Shown here: one piece after another, positions 1 to 7,752 of the stretch | How the letters are laid out: every line of letters begins with the position of its first letter | How positions within the stretch are numbered: position 1 is the stretch's first letter | Assembly (NCBI GenBank): GCA_003246755.1 | Contig: QKDC01000080.1 | Coordinates: 1-55,839, forward strand | DNA from: Gemmatimonadota bacterium | GTDB taxonomy: Bacteria > Gemmatimonadota > Gemmatimonadetes > Gemmatimonadales > GWC2-71-9 | Direction of reading: 5' to 3' | Length of the DNA: 55,839 nt | Notes under the pieces: generated by a model | Seen by the model: the letters and a program-made list of their open reading frames with translations, nothing else | The model's database searches: none | Told to the model about the DNA's origin: nothing | Translations under genes and position numbers: made by a program

Positions 1-164
1 ACGGGCTGGCGGTCCAGGGCCCTGACGCGTCGGTGTACGACCTCGTCAGAGATGCCATCGTCGATGCCAAGGCGCCGCTACGTCGCATGGCTCCCCGAAG
101 GCGTGCCCTGACGGAACTCTTCCGCCGAGATGGCGACGATGCGGAAGATGAGGTGTCCTCTTGA
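1..164 (+). CDS. ABC transporter ATP-binding protein, C-terminal fragment
   Basis: The window opens inside a reading frame (codons starting at base 3) that runs to TGA at 162-164 and ends in EDEVSS. Only about 53 residues are visible. The pattern of an acidic stretch, then LVRDAIVDAKAPLRRM, then ALTELFRRD resembles the C-terminal tail of ABC-2-type ATPases, but no Walker motif is in view. The call rests mainly on context: its stop overlaps the start of an ABC-2 permease (TTGA at 161-164), the usual ATPase-permease order. It could be another protein type; the upstream sequence would settle it. Confidence 0.55.
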   Translation, partial: GLAVQGPDASVYDLVRDAIVDAKAPLRRMAPRRRALTELFRRDGDDAEDEVSS

Positions 165-1084
165 CCGCCCGCCCCCAAGCCCCGGAAGCGACTGGCGCCG
201 TCTTCGACATCGGGTATCAGCGCTACACCGGACCACGAGAAGGCAGGAACCGGGCGCGTTTCGCCGTGTACAAGGATGGGGTTCGGAACGCCTTGGGGAT
301 CGGTCGCGAGACGAGGGCGAAGGTTCTCCCAGGGCTCTTCGTTGGCCTGCTGCTCGTGATAGCCATGGGGATGGTCATGGCGGCCGGAGCGGCACAGAGA
401 CTCATCGGACCCGAGGGACCCAGCCAACTGGACCTGCCCTCCCACTCCGATTATTACGGGATTGCCTCGATCATCATTTTCGTCTTCGGTGCGGTGGTCG
501 GGCCGGAGATGCTCTGTCCTGATCGTCGAAACGGCACCATCAACCTCTATCTCGTTCGGCCCTTGACCGGTTCGGATTATGTCATCGCTCGATGGGCCGC
601 CTTCGTCTCGGTCATGAGCTTCGTGGTGTGGCTTCCGCAGATCGTCCTGTTCGTGGGGTTGACGATGGGCAGCCCTGATCCCTTCGCATACTTGAGACAG
701 CATTGGGTCGACCTGCCCAGGCTCCTGTTGTCGGGGGCCGCGATGGCCGCGTACACCACGACGCTCTCCCTGCTCACCGCCTCCTTCACGACTCGCCGGG
801 CGTACGCTTCCGTGTTCCTCGTGGGGCTCTTCGTCATCACGACACCATTCACGACCGGTCTTGCCAGCGAGATTGGCGGCTCGGCGGGTCAGTGGATCTC
901 CATGTTCAACCTCAGCAACATCCCGGTCCACGTGAACGACCTGATCTTCGGTGAGATCAGCAGCGTGACCAGTGTGGCCCCGGCCCGAGAACTCTCCCAC
1001 CCCATCCTCATCGGGTGGTACTTCCTGTGGACCGTGGTACCCGGAGCCGTGCTGTGGCTGCGCTATCGCCGGATGACGCCGTGA
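161..1084 (+). CDS. ABC-2 type transporter permease
   Basis: A 307-residue inner-membrane permease. An N-terminal cytoplasmic stretch containing DIGYQRYTGPREGR, common in this permease class, is followed by about six hydrophobic segments: near residues 62-86, 105-125, 145-172, 190-210, 215-235 and 283-300. No ATPase motif is present. The TTG start at 161 overlaps the upstream ATPase stop by four bases, and the stop overlaps the next ATPase start (GTGA at 1081). It therefore sits between two ATPases and could pair with either, although the upstream one is the usual partner. The substrate cannot be told; NosY-like, drug or lipid export are all possible. Confidence 0.8.
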   Translation: MTARPQAPEATGAVFDIGYQRYTGPREGRNRARFAVYKDGVRNALGIGRETRAKVLPGLFVGLLLVIAMGMVMAAGAAQRLIGPEGPSQLDLPSHSDYYGIASIIIFVFGAVVGPEMLCPDRRNGTINLYLVRPLTGSDYVIARWAAFVSVMSFVVWLPQIVLFVGLTMGSPDPFAYLRQHWVDLPRLLLSGAAMAAYTTTLSLLTASFTTRRAYASVFLVGLFVITTPFTTGLASEIGGSAGQWISMFNLSNIPVHVNDLIFGEISSVTSVAPARELSHPILIGWYFLWTVVPGAVLWLRYRRMTP

Positions 1085-2019
1085 CGGCCCCTCGCGGGGG
1101 GCGCGCACCGGTCATCGAGGTCAACCATGTCTCCCGTTGGTTTGGGAGTGTTGTTGCCGTGAGCGACGTTACGTTCGACATCCTACCGGGAATTACCGGC
1201 TTGCTCGGTCCGAACGGCGCTGGAAAGACCACACTGCTTCGGATGATCACGGGACTCGCGAAGGTATCGGACGGCACGGTGACGGTGCTCGGCGAACCGG
1301 TTCGCGACAATCCACCCCTCTATCGCCGGATCGGGGTGATGTCCGAGCACGAAACGGTCTACGGATTCATGAAGGGTCGGAACTTCGTGAAGATGATGGG
1401 GCAACTGCGAGGCGTGAGCGATTTGGACGCCGCTGTCGACAAGGCAATCCGGCTGGTGGACCTGGTGGACGCCGCGCACCGGCCAATGGGCACCTATTCG
1501 CGTGGCATGCGTCAGCGCATGCGACTGGCGGCCACACTCGTCCATGATCCGGAGATTCTGATTCTCGACGAGCCGTTGAACGGCGCCGACCCCCGCCAGC
1601 GTGTGCATTTCCAGTCGCTGTTGAGGAAGCTCGCCGCCGAGGGACGGACCATCGTGCTCTCGTCGCACATCCTCGAGGAGGTCGAACAAATCGCCGACAC
1701 CGTCCTCCTCATCGTCAACGGCAAACTGGCCGCTTCGGGAGGGTATCGGGCCATCAGGGCCGCCCTCGACAAGAGGCCTTACCACGTCATGGTCGTGTCA
1801 GACTCCCCGAGAGCACTCGCTGCGGCGGTGGTGCAGCTCGATTCGGTCGACGCGGTGAACATCGACCCCGATGGGACGATCGTGGTGTTGAGTCGGAAGG
1901 TGCGAGAACTCCAGGTCGAATTACCCCGCCTTGCCCAGGCCGCCGGGATCAGCCTGCGTCGCGTGGAGCCACTCGACGATTCGTTGGAGAGTGTGTTCGG
2001 CTATCTGGTGGAGCGGTAG
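1081..2019 (+). CDS. ABC transporter ATP-binding protein
   Basis: A 312-residue ATPase energising the neighbouring permease(s). Walker A GPNGAGKTT lies near residue 43, the signature SRGMRQRM near 140, Walker B LILDEP near 160, followed by the SSHIL H-loop. About 90 C-terminal residues form the accessory domain typical of ABC-2 export ATPases. The signature has SRGM instead of LSGGQ, as is common in this class. GTG at 1081 is chosen because it overlaps the previous stop by four bases and leaves a normal N terminus (VIEVNHVSRWFG); an upstream in-frame GTG at 1015 would lie inside the permease gene. Confidence 0.88.
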   Translation: MTAPRGGRAPVIEVNHVSRWFGSVVAVSDVTFDILPGITGLLGPNGAGKTTLLRMITGLAKVSDGTVTVLGEPVRDNPPLYRRIGVMSEHETVYGFMKGRNFVKMMGQLRGVSDLDAAVDKAIRLVDLVDAAHRPMGTYSRGMRQRMRLAATLVHDPEILILDEPLNGADPRQRVHFQSLLRKLAAEGRTIVLSSHILEEVEQIADTVLLIVNGKLAASGGYRAIRAALDKRPYHVMVVSDSPRALAAAVVQLDSVDAVNIDPDGTIVVLSRKVRELQVELPRLAQAAGISLRRVEPLDDSLESVFGYLVER

Positions 2020-2022
2020 GAA

Positions 2023-2736
2023 ATGGGGTCGGTCTTCCTCCTCACGTTACGCCAGACTGGCGGGCGGCTCCGCCTGGTGATCATGGGTGTGCTGGCCTCG
2101 CTTCCCGTGTTCTTCGCGATCATGGCCGTTCGATCCGCACAGGCTCCATCGGTTGAGGAGTTCGAAGGTGTCGCGCTCGGGGGGATGCTCGCCGGTTCCA
2201 TCCTCCCCCTTGTCGTGCTCGCGGTTGCTATCGTGGTCTTCGGGAACGAACTCGAAGACCGCACGCTCGCCAATCTCACCCTGTCCCCCCTCCCACGCTG
2301 GAAGATCGTTCTCCCGAAGTGGTTCGCGGCGGTCGTGGCTTCGGGGTCATTCATGGTTCTCAGTGCGGGAATCACGAGCCACGTCGGTTTCAACAGTGAC
2401 TGGCGCGCTACCTTGGCGGTGACGGCATCGACCGCAGCCGGGGTGCTGCTCTATGCCTCTCTCTTCGTGTGGCTGGGTTTGAGGTCGTCCAAGGCGATCG
2501 GGCTCGGGCTGGCCTACATTGTCGTCTGGGAAGGCTTCTTCGCGGGCTTCGTGTCCAGCGTCAGGTTCTTGAGTATCCGCCACTATGCGATCGCACTGAT
2601 GCATGGGCTGGACGCGCGACGGTTCGCCACGGAGCCCCATGTCGGGATGGGCGCAACGCTCGCGGTGTCGGCGGTCGTGGTGGTCGGCTTCCTGATCCTC
2701 TCCATCCGTCAACTCCGGCGCATGGACATCCCGTAG
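2023..2736 (+). CDS. ABC-2 type transporter permease
   Basis: A 237-residue membrane protein with about six hydrophobic segments: near residues 16-32, 56-76, 100-120, 130-150, 160-182 and 205-225. It starts three bases after the ATPase stop, with AGGAA just upstream of ATG. The middle segment EDRTLANLTLSPLPRWKIV is typical of ABC-2 permeases between the second and third helix. It forms an ATPase-permease pair with the gene at 1081. It is shorter than the first permease, so the two permeases are related in class but are not recent duplicates. Substrate unknown. Confidence 0.8.
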   Translation: MGSVFLLTLRQTGGRLRLVIMGVLASLPVFFAIMAVRSAQAPSVEEFEGVALGGMLAGSILPLVVLAVAIVVFGNELEDRTLANLTLSPLPRWKIVLPKWFAAVVASGSFMVLSAGITSHVGFNSDWRATLAVTASTAAGVLLYASLFVWLGLRSSKAIGLGLAYIVVWEGFFAGFVSSVRFLSIRHYAIALMHGLDARRFATEPHVGMGATLAVSAVVVVGFLILSIRQLRRMDIP

Positions 2737-2747
2737 GAGTCGACCCA

Positions 2748-4925
2748 CTGACAACCCTGCTCACTCCCCGATCACGTGTGCTGACCCTCGCGGCGTGCCT
2801 CGCCACGCTGGGCCTTGATCCCGCGGTGGGCCAGGCACAGGAGCGTTCGGTTCCCGCCCTTCGGGCAGGTCGGGCAGAGGCGATGCGCATCGATGGTCGC
2901 TTGGACGAACCCGCCTGGACGACCGCGGACTCGATTACCGACCTCGTGCAGGTGGAACCTCGGGCCGGGGCGGTCCCCAGCATGCGGACCGTGGTTCGGG
3001 TGCTGGCCAACACCTCCGAGATCGTGGTGGGGATCATGGCATACGACCCCGACCCGGATGGGATCACGGGTTTCTCCAAGGGCCGGGATGCGGAAATCGA
3101 TGAGGAGGATTACGTCGGGGTGGTGCTCGACACGTTCGGCGATGGTCGTACGGGCTTCATTTTCGCGGTGAACCCGGCTGGCGCCCGGCTCGACGCGCTC
3201 GTCTCCAATCGAGGCGAAGATGAGAACGTGGCATGGGACGCGATTTGGGAGGCCGGGACGAATCGAGGTCCCCATGGCTGGTCGGCCGAATTTCGGATTC
3301 CGGTCAAATCGCTGATCTATCGTAAGGGTCTCACGACGTGGGGTCTGAATGTCCAGCGTCAGGTCGTGCGACTTCAGGAGATCATGCGGTGGTCGAGCCC
3401 CAGTCCCGACATCGAAATCGGCCAAACGAGCCGTGCCGGTTTGCTCACCGGGCTTCCACCATTCGATCTTGGCCTCGGTCTCGCCATACGCCCCGCCTTG
3501 ACGGTTGGGGGAAACAACAGCTTCGATACGGACATCGAAACGACGTCGCACCCGAGTCTCGATCTCACCCAACGAGTGGCGGGCGGGATGCTGGCTTCGG
3601 TCACGGTCAACACCGACTTTGCGGAAACCGAGGTGGATACTCGTCGAACCAACCTGACGCGCTTCCCGATCCGATTTCCCGAAAAACGGAGCTTCTTTCT
3701 CGAGGGCGATGATGTCTTCGAGTTTGGGTTGGGTCTCGGCGACCAGCTGATCCCCTTCTTCAGCCGTCGCGTTGGTCTGGTGAGTGGGGAGAGGGTCCCA
3801 CTCCGCCTGGGAGGAAAGGTGAACGGCCAACTCGGGGGGACGAGCATCGGAGCACTGGCGATGCGTACCGGGAGCCTGGAGGGTGTGGCGCCGCCGGCGA
3901 CCCTGGGTGTGGTGCGGCTCAAGCAGAACGTGCTTGGCGAATCATCGGCGGGTGTGCTGGCGACGGTCGGGGATCCCTTGGGACGCGAAGATGCATGGAT
4001 GGCGGGTGCGGATTTCACCTACCAGACCTCACGCTTTACGGGAGACAGGAATCTTCTCGTCGGTGTGTATGGTCTCGTCACTGGTCGCGCCGATCTCGAG
4101 GGAGACCGAAGTGCGGCAGGGATGAAGGTGGACTACCCAAACGACCTCTGGGACATCGCGCTGACCTACAATCGGATCGGGGACGGATTCGATCCTTCCC
4201 TGGGCTTCGTGCCGCGGCCCGGCACCAACCAGCTCTCGGGGAGTGTGAACTTCCGGCCACGCTTCAACACCGGCGGTTTCCGGCAGTGCTTCTTCCAGGT
4301 CCGGCCCGGTTGGACGGGCGACCTCGGTTGGAATTGGGAAAGTTGGCGACTGTTTACGGCTCCCGCCCATTGCCAGATGGAGAGCGGTGACCTCTTCGAG
4401 TTCAACTGGGTTCCGCAAGGCGAACGGCTCGAGGAGCCATTCGAGGTGGCCGACGGCGTCGTCATCCCGGAAGGGAGCTACCACTTCACCCGGTATCGAG
4501 TGGAAGTGCAGTTCGCCAGCAAGAGGCCGGTCTCGGGAACGGCCACCTGGTGGTTTGGGGGGTTTTACGACGGTACGCTCCACCAACTCGAGGCCGAGGT
4601 GCTCTGGCGACCCGGGGGCTCAGTCGTGATCGAGCTGAGTGGTGAGCGCAACGTGGGAACCGTTTCGGGGGGGAGTTTCACGGAGGATCTGGTGGGAGGC
4701 CGGGTGATCCTGAACCTCTCTCCCGACCTGGTCCTCTCCACCTTCGTTCAATACGACAACGACAGCAAGACGATCGGGAGCAACACGCGCCTTCGCTGGA
4801 CCTTCGATCCGCTGGGTGCCCTCTTCCTGGTCTACAACCACAATCTTCGAAGGCTCATCTCCGAGGACTGGGGCTACGACACCAGCCAGCTCCGCCTCAA
4901 AGTCCAGTACACGCTGCGTTACTGA
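2748..4925 (+). CDS. CBM9-like/DUF5916 outer-membrane protein
   Basis: About 725 residues. A signal peptide (basic TPRSR, hydrophobic core, cleavage near VGQAQ) is followed by a CBM9-like domain starting MRIDGRLDEPAW (about residues 45-210). A long C-terminal DUF5916-type region rich in alternating beta strands ends LRLKVQYTLRY, the aromatic end expected of an outer-membrane barrel. The start is uncertain: AGGAG at 2734-2738 lies nine bases before an in-frame CTG at 2748, giving a signal peptide with basic residues. The first conventional codon, GTG at 2778, leaves a signal peptide with no positive charge. It follows the ABC permease by 11 bases, so co-transcription is likely. Confidence 0.75.
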   Translation: MTTLLTPRSRVLTLAACLATLGLDPAVGQAQERSVPALRAGRAEAMRIDGRLDEPAWTTADSITDLVQVEPRAGAVPSMRTVVRVLANTSEIVVGIMAYDPDPDGITGFSKGRDAEIDEEDYVGVVLDTFGDGRTGFIFAVNPAGARLDALVSNRGEDENVAWDAIWEAGTNRGPHGWSAEFRIPVKSLIYRKGLTTWGLNVQRQVVRLQEIMRWSSPSPDIEIGQTSRAGLLTGLPPFDLGLGLAIRPALTVGGNNSFDTDIETTSHPSLDLTQRVAGGMLASVTVNTDFAETEVDTRRTNLTRFPIRFPEKRSFFLEGDDVFEFGLGLGDQLIPFFSRRVGLVSGERVPLRLGGKVNGQLGGTSIGALAMRTGSLEGVAPPATLGVVRLKQNVLGESSAGVLATVGDPLGREDAWMAGADFTYQTSRFTGDRNLLVGVYGLVTGRADLEGDRSAAGMKVDYPNDLWDIALTYNRIGDGFDPSLGFVPRPGTNQLSGSVNFRPRFNTGGFRQCFFQVRPGWTGDLGWNWESWRLFTAPAHCQMESGDLFEFNWVPQGERLEEPFEVADGVVIPEGSYHFTRYRVEVQFASKRPVSGTATWWFGGFYDGTLHQLEAEVLWRPGGSVVIELSGERNVGTVSGGSFTEDLVGGRVILNLSPDLVLSTFVQYDNDSKTIGSNTRLRWTFDPLGALFLVYNHNLRRLISEDWGYDTSQLRLKVQYTLRY

Positions 4926-4928
4926 CCC

Positions 4929-6404
4929 TCAGGGAATCGGGCGTCGCTGGGTCAACGCCTCGATCTCCTCCACGTCCCGGGGTACCAGGCTCAACCTCTC
5001 CAGACCCCGCTCGCTGATCAGATAGGAGTCCTCGATCCGGATGCCGGTGTTCTGGTACCGCGTCACCGCTGCCCGTACCCGATTGGCGAACGCGCGATTC
5101 CTGGGAGTGTCGGGCAGGATGTCGAGGAGTGCGGGAGAAATGTAGAGACCCGGTTCGATGGTGAAGGCGTCCCCCACCTTGAACACTCCATCCTCATAGG
5201 CCTGCATCGGGTCGTGCACCTCGAGTCCGATCCCATGCGTGATGCCGTGGATCGCGAAGAGCATCACCTGTCGGCAATTCCAGGGAGACTGGTCACAGTT
5301 CGTGGGCCAGGGTGGGTCGAAGGTTGCCTCGGCCGACTCGACGATACCGAGTGCCGCGAGGCCAGCGGCCCGAACGGCGATCGAACTGTCGAGGGCTTCC
5401 TGTCTCGTCCGTCCCGCCACCGAGTTTCGTTCGGCGGCGGCCTGGGCGTCTCGGACGATCTGGTACACGGCGCGCTGAGCGGGTGAGAAAGTTCCGCTGA
5501 CCGGCAGGGTGCGTGTCACATCGGCCGCGTACCCCTGATACTCTGCGCCGGCGTCCACCACCACGACCTCCCCGGGCTCCATCCGGCGCCGATCGGTCAT
5601 GTAATGCAGTTGGAGAGACTTGGGACCCGAACCGACGATCGACCCGTAGGAAGGTCGCTCCGCACCACCGCGTCGGAAGGTGTATTCGATGATCGCCTGC
5701 AGATCGTACTCGTGCATCCCGGGCTCGATGCGACGCATCAATTCGCGGTGACCCTCATCGGTGATCTCCACTGCCTTCCGGAGGAGGGCCAGCTCAGCAT
5801 CGCTCTTCCGGGCACGGAGCTGGTTCACGACGGGATGCGCGTCCTTCACCGCGAGTCCGGGATGTCGTGCCTTGAGCCGTTTGACGAACTGGCCGCCACG
5901 AGTGAGGGTGTCTCGGTCCGCAAAATCGGCCGCGGCGAAGTCGCGTAGCTCATGGAAGGTCCGACCGGCTGTGGCGAGGGAATCAACGACCTTCTGGAGT
6001 TCGTCGAGGGGACGAGATGCCAGTCCGAGCTCGTTGGCGACGGTCACCGAATCGGGCTCACTCCCGTAATACAATGTGCGTCGGGGATTGGTTTTGTCGA
6101 CGAAGAGCGTCCCCCTCCCTCGTCCGTGCTCGATCACGAGCACGAGGACGGCATTGGCGTTGAGGTAGCCGGTGAGGTAGCGGAACGCGGGGAGTTGATA
6201 GAAGGGACCGTAGTCGGTGATCGGCGTGGTCCCGCCGAACGCCAGGACGACGCCATCGCCCAGCCTGCCCGCGAGGGAGTCCCGACGGGCGACATACTCG
6301 GCACGCCCGATCTGGGCGGTGAGGGACGTCGGGGTTACCGGCAGTGCCAGGCCCAGGAGTAGTCCGCAGGCCAGAATCGGCTTGGAACGGAGCGGGGTGA
6401 GCAT
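4929..6404 (-). CDS. pepP: Xaa-Pro aminopeptidase (M24 family), secreted
   Basis: A 491-residue metallopeptidase that removes an N-terminal residue preceding proline. A signal peptide (MLTPLRSKPILACGLLLGLA, cleavage near LTAQ) suggests a periplasmic location. An N-terminal creatinase-like domain is followed by the pita-bread catalytic domain, with metal ligands visible as Asp in VVVDAGAEYQG and YAADVTRT, His in HGITHGIGLEVHD, and Glu in FTIEPGLY and GIRIEDSYLI. ATG at 6404 is chosen because AAGGAAGG lies about ten bases upstream and it begins the signal peptide; the frame stays open further upstream but without a sensible N terminus. Divergent from corA. The symbol is a family-level assignment. 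Confidence 0.88.
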   Translation of the reverse strand: MLTPLRSKPILACGLLLGLALPVTPTSLTAQIGRAEYVARRDSLAGRLGDGVVLAFGGTTPITDYGPFYQLPAFRYLTGYLNANAVLVLVIEHGRGRGTLFVDKTNPRRTLYYGSEPDSVTVANELGLASRPLDELQKVVDSLATAGRTFHELRDFAAADFADRDTLTRGGQFVKRLKARHPGLAVKDAHPVVNQLRARKSDAELALLRKAVEITDEGHRELMRRIEPGMHEYDLQAIIEYTFRRGGAERPSYGSIVGSGPKSLQLHYMTDRRRMEPGEVVVVDAGAEYQGYAADVTRTLPVSGTFSPAQRAVYQIVRDAQAAAERNSVAGRTRQEALDSSIAVRAAGLAALGIVESAEATFDPPWPTNCDQSPWNCRQVMLFAIHGITHGIGLEVHDPMQAYEDGVFKVGDAFTIEPGLYISPALLDILPDTPRNRAFANRVRAAVTRYQNTGIRIEDSYLISERGLERLSLVPRDVEEIEALTQRRPIP

Positions 6405-6538
6405 CACGAAGAGCCTTCCTTCCACGCGGTCGTGTAGGGTCCCACCGGGCCGTTCTGAATGGAAGAACAGCCACGGCATGATAGCTTGTTTGGGAGTGGT
6501 TTGTCCTACTTCCCCTCGTCTTCGGGCTGGAGACCGGT
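6405..6538. promoter_or_regulatory. Divergent intergenic region, pepP/corA
   Basis: These 134 bases separate two divergent genes and must hold both promoters. A purine-rich Shine-Dalgarno stretch for the peptidase lies next to base 6405, and GGAG lies about eight bases before corA. No convincing -35/-10 pair, Mg-sensing leader or operator palindrome was seen. Confidence 0.4.
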
Positions 6539-7678
6539 ATGGCAAAGAAGCGTAGACATCGCAGGCAGCGAAGCCGGATCCGGATTCCCAGACGGCATGT
6601 CGCGGATGCCCCTCCGGGTACCATCAGTCCGCCGACGGATGCCCCACCCCCCAAGATGCACCTGATGATCTACGGTCCCGAGACCCTCGAGGAGCTTGAT
6701 CTCGAAGATACGTCAGGGCTGACCTCGCTCCGGGGCAAAGCCCCGGTCGTGTGGTTGAATATCGACGGCGTCGGAGATGCGGCCGTCATCAAGGAAGTGG
6801 GTGACGCCTTCGGTCTCCATCCTCTGGCGCTGGAGGACGTCGTCAACCTGCATCAACGTCCCAAGGCTGAGGACTACGACGAGCACGCCTACGTGGTCAT
6901 GAAAATGCCGGCGGGTGGCGACGGTCTCACGCTCGAACAGGTGAGTCTCTTTCTCGGGGAGGATTATGTCATCACGGTACAGGAACGCTCCGGTGACTGC
7001 CTCGATGCGTTGCGTGATCGCATCCGCAAATCCGGTGGCCGCATCCGGAGGTCTGGGGCCGACTACCTGGCCTACGCCGTCCTCGACGCCATCATCGACG
7101 ACTACTTCCCCATCGTCGAACGGTTCAATGAGCACCTCGAGTCCCTCGAGGGACAGATCCTGCGGTCTCCGGACCAGGAATCCGTCGGGGAAGTCCATGC
7201 CATTCGCCATGACCTCCATGTCCTACGTCGAGTGCTCGCGAGTTCCCGCTCCACGGTTGCCTTGCTCGCCCATGGAGAGACCGGCCCTGTATCCGAGGAG
7301 ACCGGCGTGTTCCTCCGCGATTGCCAGGACCATACCTCCCAACTGCTCGATGCCGTCGAGGCGTGTCGCGACCTGAGCGGCGGCCTGCTGGAGCTCCATC
7401 TGTCTGGTGTGAGCCATCGGATGAACGAAGTGATGAAGGTCCTCACCCTCATCGCGACGATCTTCATTCCCCTGAGTTTCATCTCCGGGGTCTACGGAAT
7501 GAACTTCGACCGGCAGTCCGCACCCTGGAGCATGCCCGAACTCGGCTGGTCCTTCGGCTATCCGTTTGCCCTTTCCCTGATGCTGGCGACCGCTCTCGGG
7601 TTTCTCTTCTACTTTCGGCGCAAGGGCTGGCTGGGTCAACCACCCAGCACGCCCCGGAATTCAGACGACCGGGAGTGA
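6539..7678 (+). CDS. corA: CorA family magnesium/cobalt transporter
   Basis: A 379-residue inner-membrane divalent cation channel. A large cytoplasmic domain with the HPLALEDVVN region (about residues 95-105) leads into a long helix and two C-terminal membrane helices (about residues 305-330 and 340-360). The YGMNF selectivity motif sits at the end of the first helix. ATG at 6539 has GGAG nearby. The protein opens with an unusually basic stretch (MAKKRRHRRQRSRIRIPRRH) and a proline-rich linker before the normal CorA start near MHLMIYGPE (ATG at 6656), so the first 39 residues are either a lineage-specific extension or a misplaced start. Confidence 0.93.
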   Translation: MAKKRRHRRQRSRIRIPRRHVADAPPGTISPPTDAPPPKMHLMIYGPETLEELDLEDTSGLTSLRGKAPVVWLNIDGVGDAAVIKEVGDAFGLHPLALEDVVNLHQRPKAEDYDEHAYVVMKMPAGGDGLTLEQVSLFLGEDYVITVQERSGDCLDALRDRIRKSGGRIRRSGADYLAYAVLDAIIDDYFPIVERFNEHLESLEGQILRSPDQESVGEVHAIRHDLHVLRRVLASSRSTVALLAHGETGPVSEETGVFLRDCQDHTSQLLDAVEACRDLSGGLLELHLSGVSHRMNEVMKVLTLIATIFIPLSFISGVYGMNFDRQSAPWSMPELGWSFGYPFALSLMLATALGFLFYFRRKGWLGQPPSTPRNSDDRE

Positions 7679-7752
7679 GGCTCGGGCAGCGGTGGCCGGA
7701 GCCCACTCACCGAGCTGGACTCCGCGCCAACGACCTCCAGCAGAAGCAACGC

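Noticed and set aside
2772-3830. Long minus-strand open frame opposite the DUF5916 gene
   Set aside because: It is the complement of a well-supported gene with signal peptide and family motifs; the translation shows no domain and is Arg/His-rich, as expected in GC-rich shadows.
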